Positions 1-11,923 are shown, counted from the first letter of the stretch. The stretch is 64,000 bases of DNA from Armigeres subalbatus (GCF_024139115.2 NW_026943189.1:310001-374000); one strand, 5' to 3'. Notes: a model not told the origin generated them from the sequence alone. Numbers and translations are program-made.

Positions 1-2969
1 CGATATAATCGGCAAAGACCTAGGCGACGAATACAGGATCACGATTGGAAGCTTGGAACATGGAATTGCAAGTCGCTAGGTTTCGCAGGTTGCGATAGGA
101 TGATCTACGATGAATTACATCCCCGCAACTTCGACGTCGTGGCGCTGCAGGAGATTTGCTGGACAGGACAGAAAGTGTGGAAAAGCGGGCATCGAGCGGC
201 TACCTTCTACCAAAGCTGTGGCACCACCAACGAGCTGGGAACCGGCTTCATAGTGCTGGGTAAGATGCGCCAACGCGTGATTGGGTGGCAGCCAATCAAC
301 GCAAGGATGTGCAAGCTGAGGATTAAAGGCCGTTTCTTCAACTATAGCATCATCAACGTGCACTGCCCACACGAAGGGAGACCCGACGACGAGAAAGAAG
401 CGTTCTACGCACAGCTGGAGCAGACATACGATGGATGCCCACTGCGGGACGTTAAAATCGTCATCGGTGGCATGAATACACAGGTAGGAAGGGAGGAAAT
501 GTATATACCGGTCATCGGGCCGGATAGTCTGCACACCGTATCGAATGATAACGGCCAACGATGCATAAACTTCGCAGCCTCCCGCGGAATGGTAGTCCGA
601 AGCACCTTCTTTCCCCGCAAAAATATCCACAAGGCCACATGGAGATCACCTAACCAAGAAACGGAAAACCAAATCGACCACGTTCTAATCGACGGTAAAT
701 TCTTCTCCGACATCACGAACGTCCGCACTTACCGCAGTGCGAATATTGAATCCGACCACTACCTCGTTGCAGTATGCCTGCGCTCAAAACTCTCGACGGT
801 GTACAACACGCGTCGAAGTCGGACGCCGCGGCTTAACATTGGGCGGCTACAAGATGGTAGACTAGCCCAAGAATACGCGCAGCAGCTGGAAGTGGCACTT
901 CCAACGGAAGAGCAGCTAGGCGCAGCGTCTCTTGAAGATGGCTGGAGAGATATTCGATCCGCCATTGGTAGCACCGCAACCGCTGCACTTGGCACGGTGC
1001 CCCCGGATCAGAGAAACGACTGGTATGACGGCGAATGTGAGCAGTTAGTGGAAGAAGAATGCAGCATGGGCGAGATTGCTGCAACACCGCACGAGGGCGA
1101 ACGAGGCTCGATATAAACAGGCGCGGAACAGACAAAACTCGATTTTCCGGAGGAAAAAGCGCCAGCAGGAAGATCGAGACCGTGAAGAAACGGAGCAACT
1201 GTACCGCGCTAATAACACACGAAAGTTCTATGAGAAGTTGAACCGTTCACGTAAGGGCCACGTGCCACAGCCTGATATGTGTAAGGACATAAACGGGAAC
1301 CTTCTTACGAACGAGCGTGAGGTGATCCAAAGGTGGCGGCAGCACTACGAAGAACACCTAAATGGCGATGTGGCAGACGAAGATGGCGGTATGGTGATGG
1401 ACCTGGGAGAACGCGCGCAGGACATAATTCTACCGGCTCCGGATCTCCAGGAAATCCAGGAGGAGATTGGCCGGCTGAAGAACAACAAAGCCCCTGGGGT
1501 TGACCAACTACCAGGAGAGCTTTTTAAACACGGTGGTGAGGCACTGGCTAGAGCGCTGCACTGGGTCATTACCAAGATTTGGGAGGAGGAAGTTTTGCCG
1601 CAGGAGTGGATGGAAGGTGTCGTGTGTCCCATCTACAAAAGGGCGATAAGCTGGATTGTAGCAACTACCGCGCAATCACATTGCTGAACGCCGCCTACAA
1701 GGTACTCTCTCAAATTTTATGCCGTCGACTAGCACCAACTGCAAGGGAGTTCGTGGGGCAGTACCAGGCGGGTTTTATGGGCGAACGCTCCACCACGGAC
1801 CAGGTGTTCGCCATTCGCCAAGTACTGCAGAAATGCCGCGAATACAACGTGCCCACACATCATCTATTCATCGACTTTAAAGCCGCATATGATACAATCG
1901 ATCGGGACCAGCTATGGCAGCTAATGCACGAACACGGTTTTCCGGATAAACTGACACGGTTGATCAAAGCGACGATGGATCGAGTGATGTGCGTAGTTCG
2001 AGTTTCAGGGGCATTCTCGAGTCCCTTCGAAACCCGCAGAGGTTACGGCAAGGTGATGGTCTTTCGTGTTTGCTATTCAACATCGCTTTGGAAGGGTAAT
2101 ACGAAGAGCAGGGATTAACACGAGTGGTACAATTTTCAATAAGTCCGTCCAGCTATTTGGTTTCGCCGACGACATAGATATTATGGCACGTAACTTTGAG
2201 AAGATGGAGGAAGCCTACATCAGACTGAAGAGAAGCTAAGCGGATCGGACTAGTCATCAACACGTCGAAGACGAAGTACATGATAGGAAGAGGTTCAAGA
2301 GAAGACAATGTGAGCCACCCACCGCGAGTTTGCATCGGTGGTGACGAAATCGAGGTGGTAGAAGAATTTGTGTACTTGGGCTCACTGGTGACTGCCGAAA
2401 ATGACACCAGCAGAGAAATTCGGAGACGCATAGTGGCTGGAAATCGTACGTACTTTGGACTCCGCAAGACGCTCCGATCGAATAGAGTTCGCCGCCGTAC
2501 CAAACTGACAATCTACAAAACGCTAATTAGACCGGTAGTCCTCTACGGACACGAGACCTGGACGATGCTCGTGGAGGACCAACGCGCACTTGGAGTTTTC
2601 GAAAGGAAAGTGCTGCGTACCATCTATGGTGGGGTGCAGATGGCGGACGGTACGTGGAGGAGGCGAATGAACCACGAATTGCATCAGCTGTTGGGAGAAC
2701 CATCCATCGTTCACACCGCGAAAATCGGACGACTGCGATGGGCCGGGCACGTAGCCAGAATGTCGGACAGTAACCCGGTGAAAATGGTTCTCGACAACGA
2801 TCCGACGGGAACAAGAAGGCGAGGTGCGCAGCGGGCAAGGTGGATCGATCAGGTGGAAGATGACTTACGGACCCTCCGTAGACTGCGTGGTTGGCGACGT
2901 GTAGCCATGGACCGAGCCGAATGGAGAAGACTCTTATATACCGCACAGGCTACTTCGGCCTTAGTCTGA
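1..2969 (+). pseudogene. Broken endonuclease-reverse transcriptase ORF, RTE copy 1
   Basis: The product would nick target DNA and copy the element RNA by target-primed reverse transcription. The frame is open from position 1; LGTWNCKSL, the start of the APE endonuclease, lies upstream of the first ATG at 100, so that ATG is not the true start. Endonuclease motifs follow: VALQE, NVHCPHEG, a damaged IGGMN (469-471 is GGC where copy 2 has GAC, so a catalytic Asp is lost), QIDHVLIDG and SDH near 755. RT motifs include NYRAITLLN, FIDFKAAYDTIDR and FADDIDIM near 2165; the C-terminal part carries RWAGHVARM. Comparison with copies 2 and 3 shows five frame-breaking deletions: 2 nt near 1053, 1 nt near 1640, 1 nt near 2040, 1 nt near 2092 and 2 nt near 2232. 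The copy is dead but looks very similar to its relatives, so it is probably young. Confidence 0.88.
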
Positions 2970-2990
2970 TTAAATAAAATAATAATATGC
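1..2990 (+). mobile_element. RTE-like non-LTR retrotransposon, copy 1 (enters from left edge)
   Basis: This is a nearly full-length APE-type LINE. Position 1 already lies inside the coding frame: the same sequence occurs at 4177 in copy 2, where another 0.36 kb of element precedes it, so the 5' end is outside the window. The 3' end is a short UTR rich in AATAAA and AATAAT just after the last stop, as in RTE-type elements, which end in short tandem repeats rather than long poly(A). The clade call rests on the single endonuclease-RT reading frame of about 3 kb and its likeness to the BovB/CFDP2 type of endonuclease. Phylogeny of the RT domain could revise it. Confidence 0.85.
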
Positions 2991-3811
2991 ATTTGCATTT
3001 GGTGACTTATCCAGATATTTTATGCTTCGCGATTCATTGCGTTTTACAAAATGCATTGTATGTATGTATTATTGATTGTATCCTCCTTCTCCAGAAACCT
3101 GTTCCATTCTCCTTTCCAACTGCACTTCCTCTTCCTTTCCCCTTTTCACTTCCTTTTCCGTCAGGTAAATGATGAGAAAGGCCAGTGAAGGCGATGGCAC
3201 AAATCTCCCAAATTGAGGGGAACGTGCCTCCTGAGCCGACGTTCAGAAATAGAACTAATTGTACTCCTGATGTGTTTTCATGAAGTTTGAGCAGTCGCAT
3301 GACCAGATTCATTGAAATTGGTGGTGACCCCTGATTCCGGCCCTGGTAAGAATTGCAGAAGATCACATTCAATTGAAAATGGAAATTTAAAAACTCCTGA
3401 TTTGTAAAGCTTGCATAGCTGCATGTCAATTCCCGCAGGCATGTTTCATTGTAATTGGTTTTGTAGCCCACAATATACCATTGTGACCCCTGAATCCAGC
3501 CCTGAATTTAGTCAACCATGTCCTATTCAAATGATGAAACTATCGAAATCAACTAGAATTCTTGTCAAATATGTTTTAGAAATGGTTTGATGATTGATTT
3601 GTAAATTCCGGACGTAAACATGGCCTGAACATTGAGTTGATGTTCGAATTACAGGGAAAAGACCCCCGCGCACACTTATTTTTAGCAATAACTCGGACCT
3701 GAACAGAAATTTCGGTCTTAAAAAATATAGCTATTCCCATTGAGCACAAACGAAACCGCAAGGAATTCCGACGATCAGGTGGTGAATGCGATCCATTTGA
3801 AAAAAAAAAAA
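2991..3811. other. Unassigned spacer between two RTE copies
   Basis: I see no gene here. A pyrimidine-rich stretch lies at 3080-3165. The phrase GTGACCCCTGATTCCGGCCC (about 3331) recurs in altered form about 150 bp on (about 3482), each time after a TTCATTG-type sequence, so this may be a degraded tandem pair. A 12-base poly(A) tract lies just before the start of RTE copy 2. Confidence 0.4.
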
Positions 3812-4454
3812 TCCGTTTGTCCTGGGTCTTTGAGGGTTAAATGGAGGCTTCTGAGCAGCTTGGGGGCAGCAGGGACTATGTCCAAGGGCTTGACGATCCC
3901 TCCCCAGGCCATCTGCGAGTTGTGGCGCCTGCCTAGGATGTGGTGGGGTTTGACAGTGGGCCCTGTTAAACCTCTATAAAAAGCTGCATGTATCCGCAAG
4001 TAGGCTCCGCCAAAGCGACCATGTGCCGCTCAAAGCGCACAAGCCCAAGTCCTGGTGTTATGTGGGACACTAAACAGCCCTGACACGATGGCCCTCCGGC
4101 GAGACAGGAGGTTTGCGCAGGCCAAATAAGCCGCCTGGAAAACTAATAATTACGAACAATATAAGAGATAATGCGACTCGATATAATCGGCAAAGACCTA
4201 GGCGACGAATAAAGGATCACGATTGGAAGCTTGGAACATGGAACTGCAAGTCGCTAGGTTTCGCAGGTTGCGACAGTTGCGTTTCTTCAACTATAGCATC
4301 ATCAACGTGCACTGCCCACACGAAGGGAGACCCGACGACGAGAAAGAAGCGTTCTACGCACAGCTGGAGCAGACATACGATGGATGCCCACTGCGAGACG
4401 TCAAAATCGTCATCGGTGACATGAACGCGCAGGTAGGAAGGGAGGAAATGTATA

Positions 4455-5061
4455 CCCGACTAGAAGAGCATAACAGAAACTAAACACAATATTAACATAT
4501 TGTGATATTTATAACTTATTCTGATACAATTTTGTTCTTAGTAGCCATTATCTTTCAAATGTTGTAACAGGATTTTATCATAATATGATTTAAAAAATGC
4601 TTAACACCGAATTGCCCAACAGTAGGCAATTAAAATAGATGTAGCAAAGTCTTCCTGCCATATAGATATCACAACGCTGATATAATTTGCAAATGTTGCC
4701 TTATTTGTAATGTTGTTAGTTTCATGTTCTCGGAAAATATTCTTGTTCAGACAAAAACAAAAGTTTCTGATTGTTGATCACAATCTGGAGATATATCACG
4801 AACTGTAAAAAATTTGCAACATACCAGAAACAATATATTTTGTATCTGATTCTGTTATAAATTTTTAACAAAATATGTTATTTTTATGATAAAATTGTAA
4901 CAAAATTTGATAGTTTTTTGTTTCCAGTAGTGTAATTTTTGATAGAAATTTAGATATTTTAACAACATCCTGCACCACGTTTCTAACAAATTTTGTTATA
5001 AAAATTTTGAATAACATAATAACATAGGTTGATATAATTTTGATATGACCTTCTAGTCGGG
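4455..5061 (+). mobile_element. MITE (family A), copy 1, inside RTE copy 2
   Basis: A 607-bp AT-rich element with terminal inverted repeats CCCGACTAGAAG and CTTCTAGTCGGG, flanked by TA at 4453-4454 and 5062-5063. The empty site is visible in RTE copy 1 near 500-507. No ORF of note is present. The interior is rich in GTTATA/TATAAC motifs. It is non-autonomous. Confidence 0.9.
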
Positions 5062-5754
5062 TAGACCGGTCATCGGACCGGATAGTCTGCACACCGTATC
5101 GAATGACAACGGCCAACGATGCATAAACTTCGCAGCTTCCCGCGGAATGGTAGTCCGAAGCACCTTCTTTCCCCGCAAAAATATCCACAAGGCCACATGG
5201 AGATCACCTAACCAAGAAACGGAAAACCAAATCGACCACGTTCTAATCGACGGTAAATTCTTCTCCGACATCACGAACGTCCGCACTTACCGCAGTGCGA
5301 ATATTGAATCCGACCAGTACCTCGCTGCAGTATGCCTGCGCTCAAAACTCTCGACGGTGTACAACACGCGTCGAAGTCGGACGCCGCGGCTTAATATTGG
5401 GCGGCTACAAGACGGTAGACTAGCCCAAGAAGACGCGCAGCAGCTGGAAATGGCACTCCCAACGGAAGAGCAGCTAGGCGCAGCGTCTCTTGAAGATGGC
5501 TGGAGAGATATTCGATCCGCCATTGGTAGCACCGCAACCGCTGCACTTGGCCAGGTGCCCCCGGATCAGAGAAACGAATGGTATGACGGCGAATGTGAGC
5601 AGTTAGTAGAAGAGAAGAATGCAGCATGGGCGAGATTGCTGCAACACCGCAGGAGGTCGAACGAGGCACGATATAAACAGGCGCGGAACAGACAAAACTC
5701 GATTTTCCGGAGGAAAAAGCGTCAGCAGAAAGATCGAGACCGTGAAGAGACGGA

Positions 5755-6359
5755 CCCGACTAGAAGGTCATATCAAAATTATATCGTACTATGTTATTAT
5801 GTTATACTAAATTTTTATAACAACATATGTTAGAAACCTGGTGAAGGATGTTGTTAAAATATCTAAATTTCTATCAAAAACTGCACTACTGGAAACAAAA
5901 AACTATCAAATTATGTTACAATTTTATCATAAAAATAACATATTCTGTTAGAAATTTATAACAGAATCAGATACAAAATATATTGTTCTGTGCAGTTGGA
6001 ATTTGTACAGGTCGTGATAGGTCTACAGATTGTGATCAACAATCATATTTTTTTGTTTTTGTCTTCTAAACAAGAATATTTTTCGAGAACATGAAATTAA
6101 CAACATTACAAATAAGGCAACCTTCGCAAATTATATCAGCGTTGTGATACCTATGGCTGCGAGACTTTGCTACATCTATTTTAATTGCCTACTGTTGGGC
6201 AATTCGGTGTTAAGCATTTTTCAAATCATATTATGATATAATCCTGTTACAACATTTGAAAGATAATGGTTACTGAGAACAAAATTGTATCTAAATAAGT
6301 TATAAATATCACAATATGTTAAAATCGTGTTCAATTTTTGTTATGCTCTTCTAGTAGGG
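5755..6359 (-). mobile_element. MITE (family A), copy 2, opposite orientation
   Basis: Same family as 4455-5061 but inverted. It starts with CCCGACTAGAAG followed by the complement of the other copy's end, and finishes CTTCTAGTAGGG, with one terminal change. The flanking dinucleotide is GA (5753-5754 and 6360-6361). The empty site reads ACGGAGCAAC in RTE copy 1 (about 1191-1200). Confidence 0.88.
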
Positions 6360-6604
6360 GAGCAACTGTACCGCACTAAGAACACACGAAAGTTCTATGA
6401 GAAGTTGAACCGTTCACGTAAGGGCCACGTGCCACAGCCTGATATGTGTAAGGACTTACGAACGAGCGTGAGGTGATCCAAAGGTGGCGGCAGCACTACG
6501 AAGAACACCTGAATGGGGATGTGGCAGACGAAGATGGCGGTATGGTGATGGACCTGGGAGACCGCGCTCAGGACATAATTCTACCGGCTCCAGATCTCCA
6601 AGAA

Positions 6605-6808
6605 CCGGCAAATCTGCAAATCTGATTAAATTGTTGAAATATTAAATTCAATTAATTATCTTAAAGATTTTTTTTTTTTTTTTTATTGACTTTATTAAGG
6701 AGACTTTCAGCCCGAGGCTGGCTCGTCTCCGATTATCTTAAAGATAAATCGTCTTGCTCAAACCTTTGTAGGGGTATGTGGCGGGACCATCATTATCATC
6801 ATCATCAT
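6605..6808 (+). mobile_element. Short insertion with 6-bp duplication and (ATC)n end
   Basis: It splits the RTE sequence between copies of CAAGAA (6599-6604 and 6809-6814). The empty site is seen at about 1446-1460 in copy 1. Its right end is a run of ATC/ATT triplets, suggesting a 3' retroelement tail. A second element (6669-6731) is nested inside it. The family is not recognised. Confidence 0.7.
6669..6731 (-). mobile_element. Micro-retroelement: hairpin plus poly(A), 14-bp target duplication
   Basis: On the minus strand this reads GAGACGAGCC, then AGCCTCGGGCT and GAAAGTCTC (a self-complementary hairpin), a spacer with AATAAAG, and a poly(A) tail. It is flanked by ATTATCTTAAAGAT at 6655-6668 and 6732-6745. 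Poly(A) and a long duplication are hallmarks of target-primed reverse transcription. A second copy is at 45272-45326. Confidence 0.85.
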
Positions 6809-7611
6809 CAAGAAATCCAGGAGGAGATTGGCCGGCTGAAGAACTACAAAGCCCGTGGGATTGACCAACTACCAGGAGAGCTATTTAAACACGGTGGTGA
6901 GGCACTGGCTAGAGCGCTGCACTGGGTCAATACCAAGATTTGGGAGGAGGAAGTTTTGCCGCAGGAGTGGATGGAAGGTGTCGTGTGTCCCATCTACAAA
7001 AAGGGCGATAAGCTGGATTGTAGCAACTACCGCGCAATCACATTGCTGAACGCCGCCTACAAGGTACTCTCTCAAATTTTATGCCGTCGACTAGCACCAA
7101 CTGCAAGGGAGTTCGTGGGGCAGTACCAGGCGGGTTTTATGGGCGAACGCTCCACCACGGACCAGGTGTTCGCCATTCGCCAAGTACTGCAGAAATGCCG
7201 CGAATACAACGTGCCCACACATCATCTATTCATCGACTTCAAAGCCGCATATGATACAATCGATCGGGACCAGCTATGGCAGCTAATGCACGAAAACGAA
7301 TTTCCGGATAAACTGACACGGTTGATCAAAGCGACGATGGATCGGGTGATGTGCGTAGTTCGAGTTTCAGGGGCATTCTTGAGTCCCTTCGAAACCCGCA
7401 GAGGGTTACGGCAAGGTGATGGTCTTTCGTGTCTGCTATTCAACATCGCTTTGGAAGGGGTAATACGAAGAGCAAGGATTAACACGAGTGGTACAATTTT
7501 CAATAAGTCCGTCCAGCTATTTGGCTTCGCCGACGACATAGATATTATAGCACGTAACTTTGAGAAGATGGAGGAAGCCTACATCAGCCTGAAGAGGGAA
7601 GCCAAGCGGAA

Positions 7612-7830
7612 AGAAAATTTAAAGGGAAACGCTTAAGGGAAAGCTTACGGGCCTCTTGAAAGAAGACATCCGAGCCTTTTGAAAGGAGCTTTCTGTGCTT
7701 CTTGAAAAAGGGCCGCCCGAGCCTTTTAAAAGAAGGAGAAAAGGATACAGCAAGAAAAACCTTAAAAGATTTCCGGGCCTCTTGAAAGATGGTTTTCTGG
7801 CTTCTTTAACACCCAAAAGGCCAAGTTCTT
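7612..7830. repeat. Degenerate repeats of a CCTYTTGAAAG motif
   Basis: Variants of GGGCCTCTTGAAAGA and GAGCCTTTTGAAAGG occur at least six times, at irregular intervals of roughly 30-60 bp, directly after the truncated end of RTE copy 2. No gene is seen. Confidence 0.6.
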
Positions 7831-8459
7831 TGAGAAAGCGATTTTTGATTTGAAAAAATCATAACTTTTTTATTTTTTGTCCAATCTTGATGAAATTTTG
7901 ACACAAGGTCCAATTTTCATTCTAGTTTTGGCAGCACATTAAGTTTTTCGGAATTTCTGGATGGTTCCGGAATTATTCCAGATTCCCTTGGGGTACCAGC
8001 AAACTGGTGTTTGGAGTGTTTCGCCAGTTACTCAATTTTTCTCCATAGAACCAATATCAAACCGTATAAAACAATATTGCCACACTAATAACGAGTCTCT
8101 TAGCGATTTTTCGGAAGGTTAGTCTTCCATACGGACATCCCCAGGAAGCTTTCAAATGTCCCCAGGGCACCTGTAAAGGGGACAATTTCGGTAACAGTAG
8201 GTGACAATACTCGCTGTTGTTATAAAAGTGGTCATTCATTTTTTCTATAGTTCACCAAGGTCTCCAGAAGTTTACTCAGTCGTAAATCCTTACTGGCTTC
8301 CATATTCGTTTCTTCCGCTGCTGATTGAACTTCTTCAAGTCCGTAAAATTTCTCCAATAAGTTCATCATGTAGATTACAAATTTAAATAAAAAAAAATCA
8401 CTGTCTGATTATTATTTTAAAAAATTACCAACTACCGAACTATTGTGCTGAAAATCGCT
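7831..8459. other. Unassigned AT-rich sequence
   Basis: No ORF of note and no RNA gene that I can recognise. The phrases resemble degraded dispersed repeats, but no ends can be defined. Confidence 0.3.
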
Positions 8460-8535
8460 TTCAACATTGGACTGAATGTCCATTCGACCAAATGTTCATT
8501 CGACTAAACATCCATTGGACTAAACGTTCGACGAT
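8460..8535. repeat. Short tandem repeat, CATTCGACTAAAYG type
   Basis: Three to four imperfect units of about 16-17 bp (variants of TCCATTCGACCAAATGT) lie in tandem. A different but similar-looking short array (GGCCATTTGGCCGAATGCC) occurs near 27297. Confidence 0.55.
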
Positions 8536-9085
8536 CTGTCCCAAAGCTAGTTACCCAACCAAACACTTATTAGTCATTTTCATTTCAAGGGCACCCGTAC
8601 CCTTTGTGAAGATCGTTGGTTCTTAATAATATTTTTCCATATTATACATTTAACGTTTGCTTTAGTTGATGCGTTATGATGTAATGATGCTGTTATACCA
8701 AAATTGTCCCTAAAATTCGCTCGAAAAACTAATTTCATACAATAATTTTTCTTAATATAAATGACTCTCTCGCATTTATCTACAGTGTAGCTACTTTTAC
8801 CTACTTTTGTTCGTTGAAGGAACAAATACCTATGGCAAAGTAAGCAATTTTCAGCAGTTTGTAAAATAGAATAAATCCAATTACAGAATGAATAGTTTAT
8901 CTATATTTAAATGAATAAAAATTATTTATATTGAATATTATTGATATTTTAAATATATTTTCTTTTATGCATTTACTAGTACTTCCAGTATTGGAACCGT
9001 TACCCTATAAACCCTTCAAACTTTATGGCTTTTCGAAATACGATAAACACGTATCCAATTCGATGAAAAGTGTTCATATTATGTG
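8536..9085. other. Unassigned AT-rich sequence
   Basis: AT-rich with no recognised gene, tRNA or element ends. Confidence 0.3.
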
Positions 9086-9155
9086 CTCCGTTGGCTTTAT
9101 GGTATAGCAAGTGCTTTCCATTCCGGAGGTCAATGGTTCGAATCCAGATAAGTTC
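9086..9155 (+). other. tRNA-like SINE head or degraded tRNA
   Basis: A perfect RNA polymerase III B-box (GGTTCGAATCC, about 9132) follows an A-box-like TATGGTATAGCAAG (about 9100) at tRNA spacing. The anticodon arm does not fold convincingly, so it is probably a SINE head or a dead tRNA copy. The SINE body cannot be delimited. Confidence 0.4.
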
Positions 9156-11780
9156 ATTGATGGTGTTTTGCTTGTGTTTTACACGAAAAACAACAGTTTT
9201 TTGGCAATATTTCCGTATCGCAATGAGCTATCGAAATAACTTTCAACAGCAAACAATGGGATGGCGAAAATTCGAAAATGTTGAAAAATCATGTTGAGTG
9301 CTAATTTGAAAACCGAACTGGAGCAAAAACAGCGATAAACGCGTGAAGTGATTCCTAATAAATTAAAAGTTAAAATTGTTTCCACCTTTTCCGAACTAAG
9401 CTTCTACTGTTCCCATTCAATAAAGTTTGAATTTGCATATGACTGACCCCGTTGGTGCATTGACAAATCGCATGTTGTGATCATCAACGCAACATTTAAG
9501 CAACAGCAGTGCGTAAAACCTTTATAATCACTTCATCGAGGCTAATATTGTCACCCTTCGCATAAGGTCTACATAATAGGCTGCGGCATATAAACTGGAT
9601 CAACTCATCTGCATGCCACCAACAACGGGGCTATCCGACCGCAACTAGCAACAGCCGCTGGGTCCCGGCCAGCTAGCCGATGTGTGCGGACAATTTATCT
9701 CGGTGACGTGACGTGGCTAGCGAATGCAATCATTTACATAATTAAATCCTGGCCGTCGAAGATTAGTTGAATATGAAGCGTATTTGTCTGTATACGTGCG
9801 TGACATTTGCGGTTGCCATATCACGTGCGAGGTTCTAATGCTGAGCTGAACTGTTCGGCAGCTGTAGGATCGATGGGTTTGCAAATATATTGTTGCTAAT
9901 GGAGCAACACTTAGCTAATGACATTTGTATTGCTGTGGTGTCGAATTGATATAGACTGAACTCAATCAAAGATATATTGATAATGATTGAACTAATGATT
10001 ACGATCGTACTAACGTTGTTTGTTCTGCTTTTGGGATTTTTTACGGTGGTTTTCAAATAGAAGATATATATATGCTTGACGTGTTTAAAAAATACATTAA
10101 TTTTCCAAGATACTCAAATGAAACTAATAGTATTACATTTATGTTGTTGAACGTTGTATAAAGCATGTTTCGGCGTGATCAATATTGCTTGATATTATTT
10201 TTGAAAAAGTTTCTATGGACGAAGTCATGCCCAAAAAAATTTAATATATGAATGTGTCTATCACCTACAATTGCTTCATAATTAGGTACTGTTGCTATTA
10301 ACTTGTGCTGAGAAATCGAATCTAGTTTTCAAAAAGCAGCTTTAAATTATTTCTTAAAGCTCTAAGGTTTCCACTGTTTCGTACCCCCTCCCAGTCCAAT
10401 GACAGCGCTTAAATTAACACCCGAAGCTGTGAAAACAACCACTGCAGAATACAGATGAGACAAAACATCAAAATCTAATTAAAATCCTGCTGCCTTTTGT
10501 CGCCTGCTGCTGACTGTTAGTTCAAGCTTCTATTCCGGTTTCCCGAGGATACCAACTCTTCCTCCACTACCCGCTGCATAGATTGCACGCTCCTCTCGAT
10601 TCACAACGATATCGTGTGTTGGCTTTTCATCCTTAATCTTTCTCGTCGCGAAAACGATGCTCTCGCCACACTCAACGGGTGACATCCCTTCTGGCCACAC
10701 GTGGAATTCCAGCAGATAGAGCGCACACATGGCGGGTGGTGATGTCTAGTCATTCAGCCAGTGCAGCCGGATGTAATTGCCATCCAGCTTGGTTAGGATT
10801 GAACAAAAACAAGTCACATACGGTTTGCTGCGCTGATGTCTGATGGATGAACGTAGTCGGTTCCACCTTCTGCTGGGGCTTGTTTTTTTTCTACATCCTA
10901 GCCCGTCTGCTGGGACAGTCTCTTCAGGTTGTGCTTAGAATGACATGTGCAGAATGACACTTCTCGTGACTGGTAGAGACCAACGGTATAGACATCCGTG
11001 AAGGGGAAGTGCGGTCAGACTGAATCGTTCACCAAGATAAGCACGCGTGTGAGAACATAGGAGATTCTTCATCTCTTGCGGGATTCCCCATAGGGATTAG
11101 CAGATATGGGGAAAATAAACGTATTAACTAGCGACAGCTTCATGGCGTGGTATCATGGATAGTATGCCCCATTCATGATGTTGCCGATACGATAGGGAAT
11201 TATTTAAACAGTGTACGTCTCTCCTAGGATTTAAAGATGATCTCACAAAACAGCAGCGTTATCTATTTGAGCATTTGTGATAATACAAATTCAAATAAAT
11301 TTTATGCGAACAGTAACCGTAACCAGGTTGTCGAAAGCTAGACATTACTTAGGATTTTCTTTAAAAATATTAAATAATCAGTTGCTTACATATTGCAAAC
11401 AATTTCGAATAGCAAACTTTTGAATTGATTCTTTGATTTCATGAATGATTATTTTTCTGTGTAACTGCAGTAACATTTAGCATATTTCTAATACCTACTT
11501 CTAATAATCAAAAAAGCTCACTCAATTTCTTAGAAATGTTGTATGGGACAAAAAAGGATTCCAGGCCTCTCAAACGATTTTTTTCGATTCCTATGGTTTC
11601 TAGCTCTGATTCATTGAAAGTTGTTTGTTTACATGTTGGTTGATCGTGCTCATTCCAAGGGGTTTTGGTTATTTGGTTTCGCATATCTCTGAGCAGTGAA
11701 AAAACAGTAATTTGCTTTATTTGTTTATAAAAAAATTTAACAGTTTTTGAATAAAATTCTGGCATATACAATTCTGTAAG
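9156..11780. other. Unassigned, largely single-copy-looking DNA
   Basis: I recognise no gene. The longest frame (10730 to 10530, minus, 66 codons) has no known motif. The part at 9400-9830 and 10380-11100 is more GC-balanced than its neighbours and lacks obvious repeat ends, so it could be host intergenic or intronic DNA. Confidence 0.3.
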
Positions 11781-11788
11781 GTTTTAAT

Positions 11789-11923
11789 CAGGCATTGCAA
11801 TTTATCCCATAATTCGATCTTCTTAGCAAAGAAACTGGTGTTATGCTGGGATATCGATCATAGTTATTTATCTGCTCAGTATCCTCAGTGATATCCTGTG
11901 CTCAGATGATATTGCAATGCCTG
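11789..11923. mobile_element. hAT-type MITE, 8-bp target duplication
   Basis: A 135-bp element with inverted ends CAGGCATTGCAAT and ATTGCAATGCCTG. It is flanked by GTTTTAAT at 11781-11788 and 11924-11931. An 8-bp duplication and CAGG-type ends are typical of hAT transposons. Confidence 0.85.

Larger units (their letters stand above)
3812..7611 (+). mobile_element. RTE-like retrotransposon, copy 2, with nested insertions
   Basis: This is the same family as copy 1, here with its 5' untranslated region (about 3812-4073). The 5' boundary is approximate. An internal deletion joins the sequence equivalent to copy 1 position 100 directly to that equivalent to about 331 (junction near 4277). Two copies of one MITE (4455-5061 and 5755-6359) and another insertion (6605-6808) interrupt it. 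Similarity to copy 1 stops at about 7611, inside the RT region just past the FADD motif, so the 3' half and tail are missing. That is the opposite of normal LINE 5' truncation and implies a later deletion or rearrangement. Confidence 0.85.
4074..7611 (+). pseudogene. Fragmented endonuclease-RT ORF, RTE copy 2
   Basis: The frame opens after an in-frame TAA at 4071 and reads through a basic N-terminal stretch into LGTWNCKSL, with no in-frame ATG before the endonuclease; the family's true start codon is therefore unclear from these copies. The N-terminal endonuclease segment is deleted. The IGDMNAQVG motif is intact near 4415, but the last endonuclease motif reads SDQ (CAG at 5315-5317) instead of SDH, so the catalytic His is gone. 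A 16-nt deletion near 6456 shifts frame. After the third insertion the frame is open from about 6815 to 7611 and includes NYRAITLLN, FIDFKAAYDTIDR, LRQGDGLSCLLFN and FADDIDII. After that the frame runs into unrelated sequence. Confidence 0.85.

Noticed and set aside
100..102. ATG at 100 as the start of the RTE ORF
   Set aside because: The frame is open to position 1 and the endonuclease motif LGTWNCKSL lies upstream of this ATG; copy 2 extends the frame further.
115..630. Minus-strand frames within RTE copies (also 405-728, 527-946 type shadows, 51635-51889)
   Set aside because: Shadows of the retrotransposon coding strand; they show no motif of their own and recur only where the element recurs.
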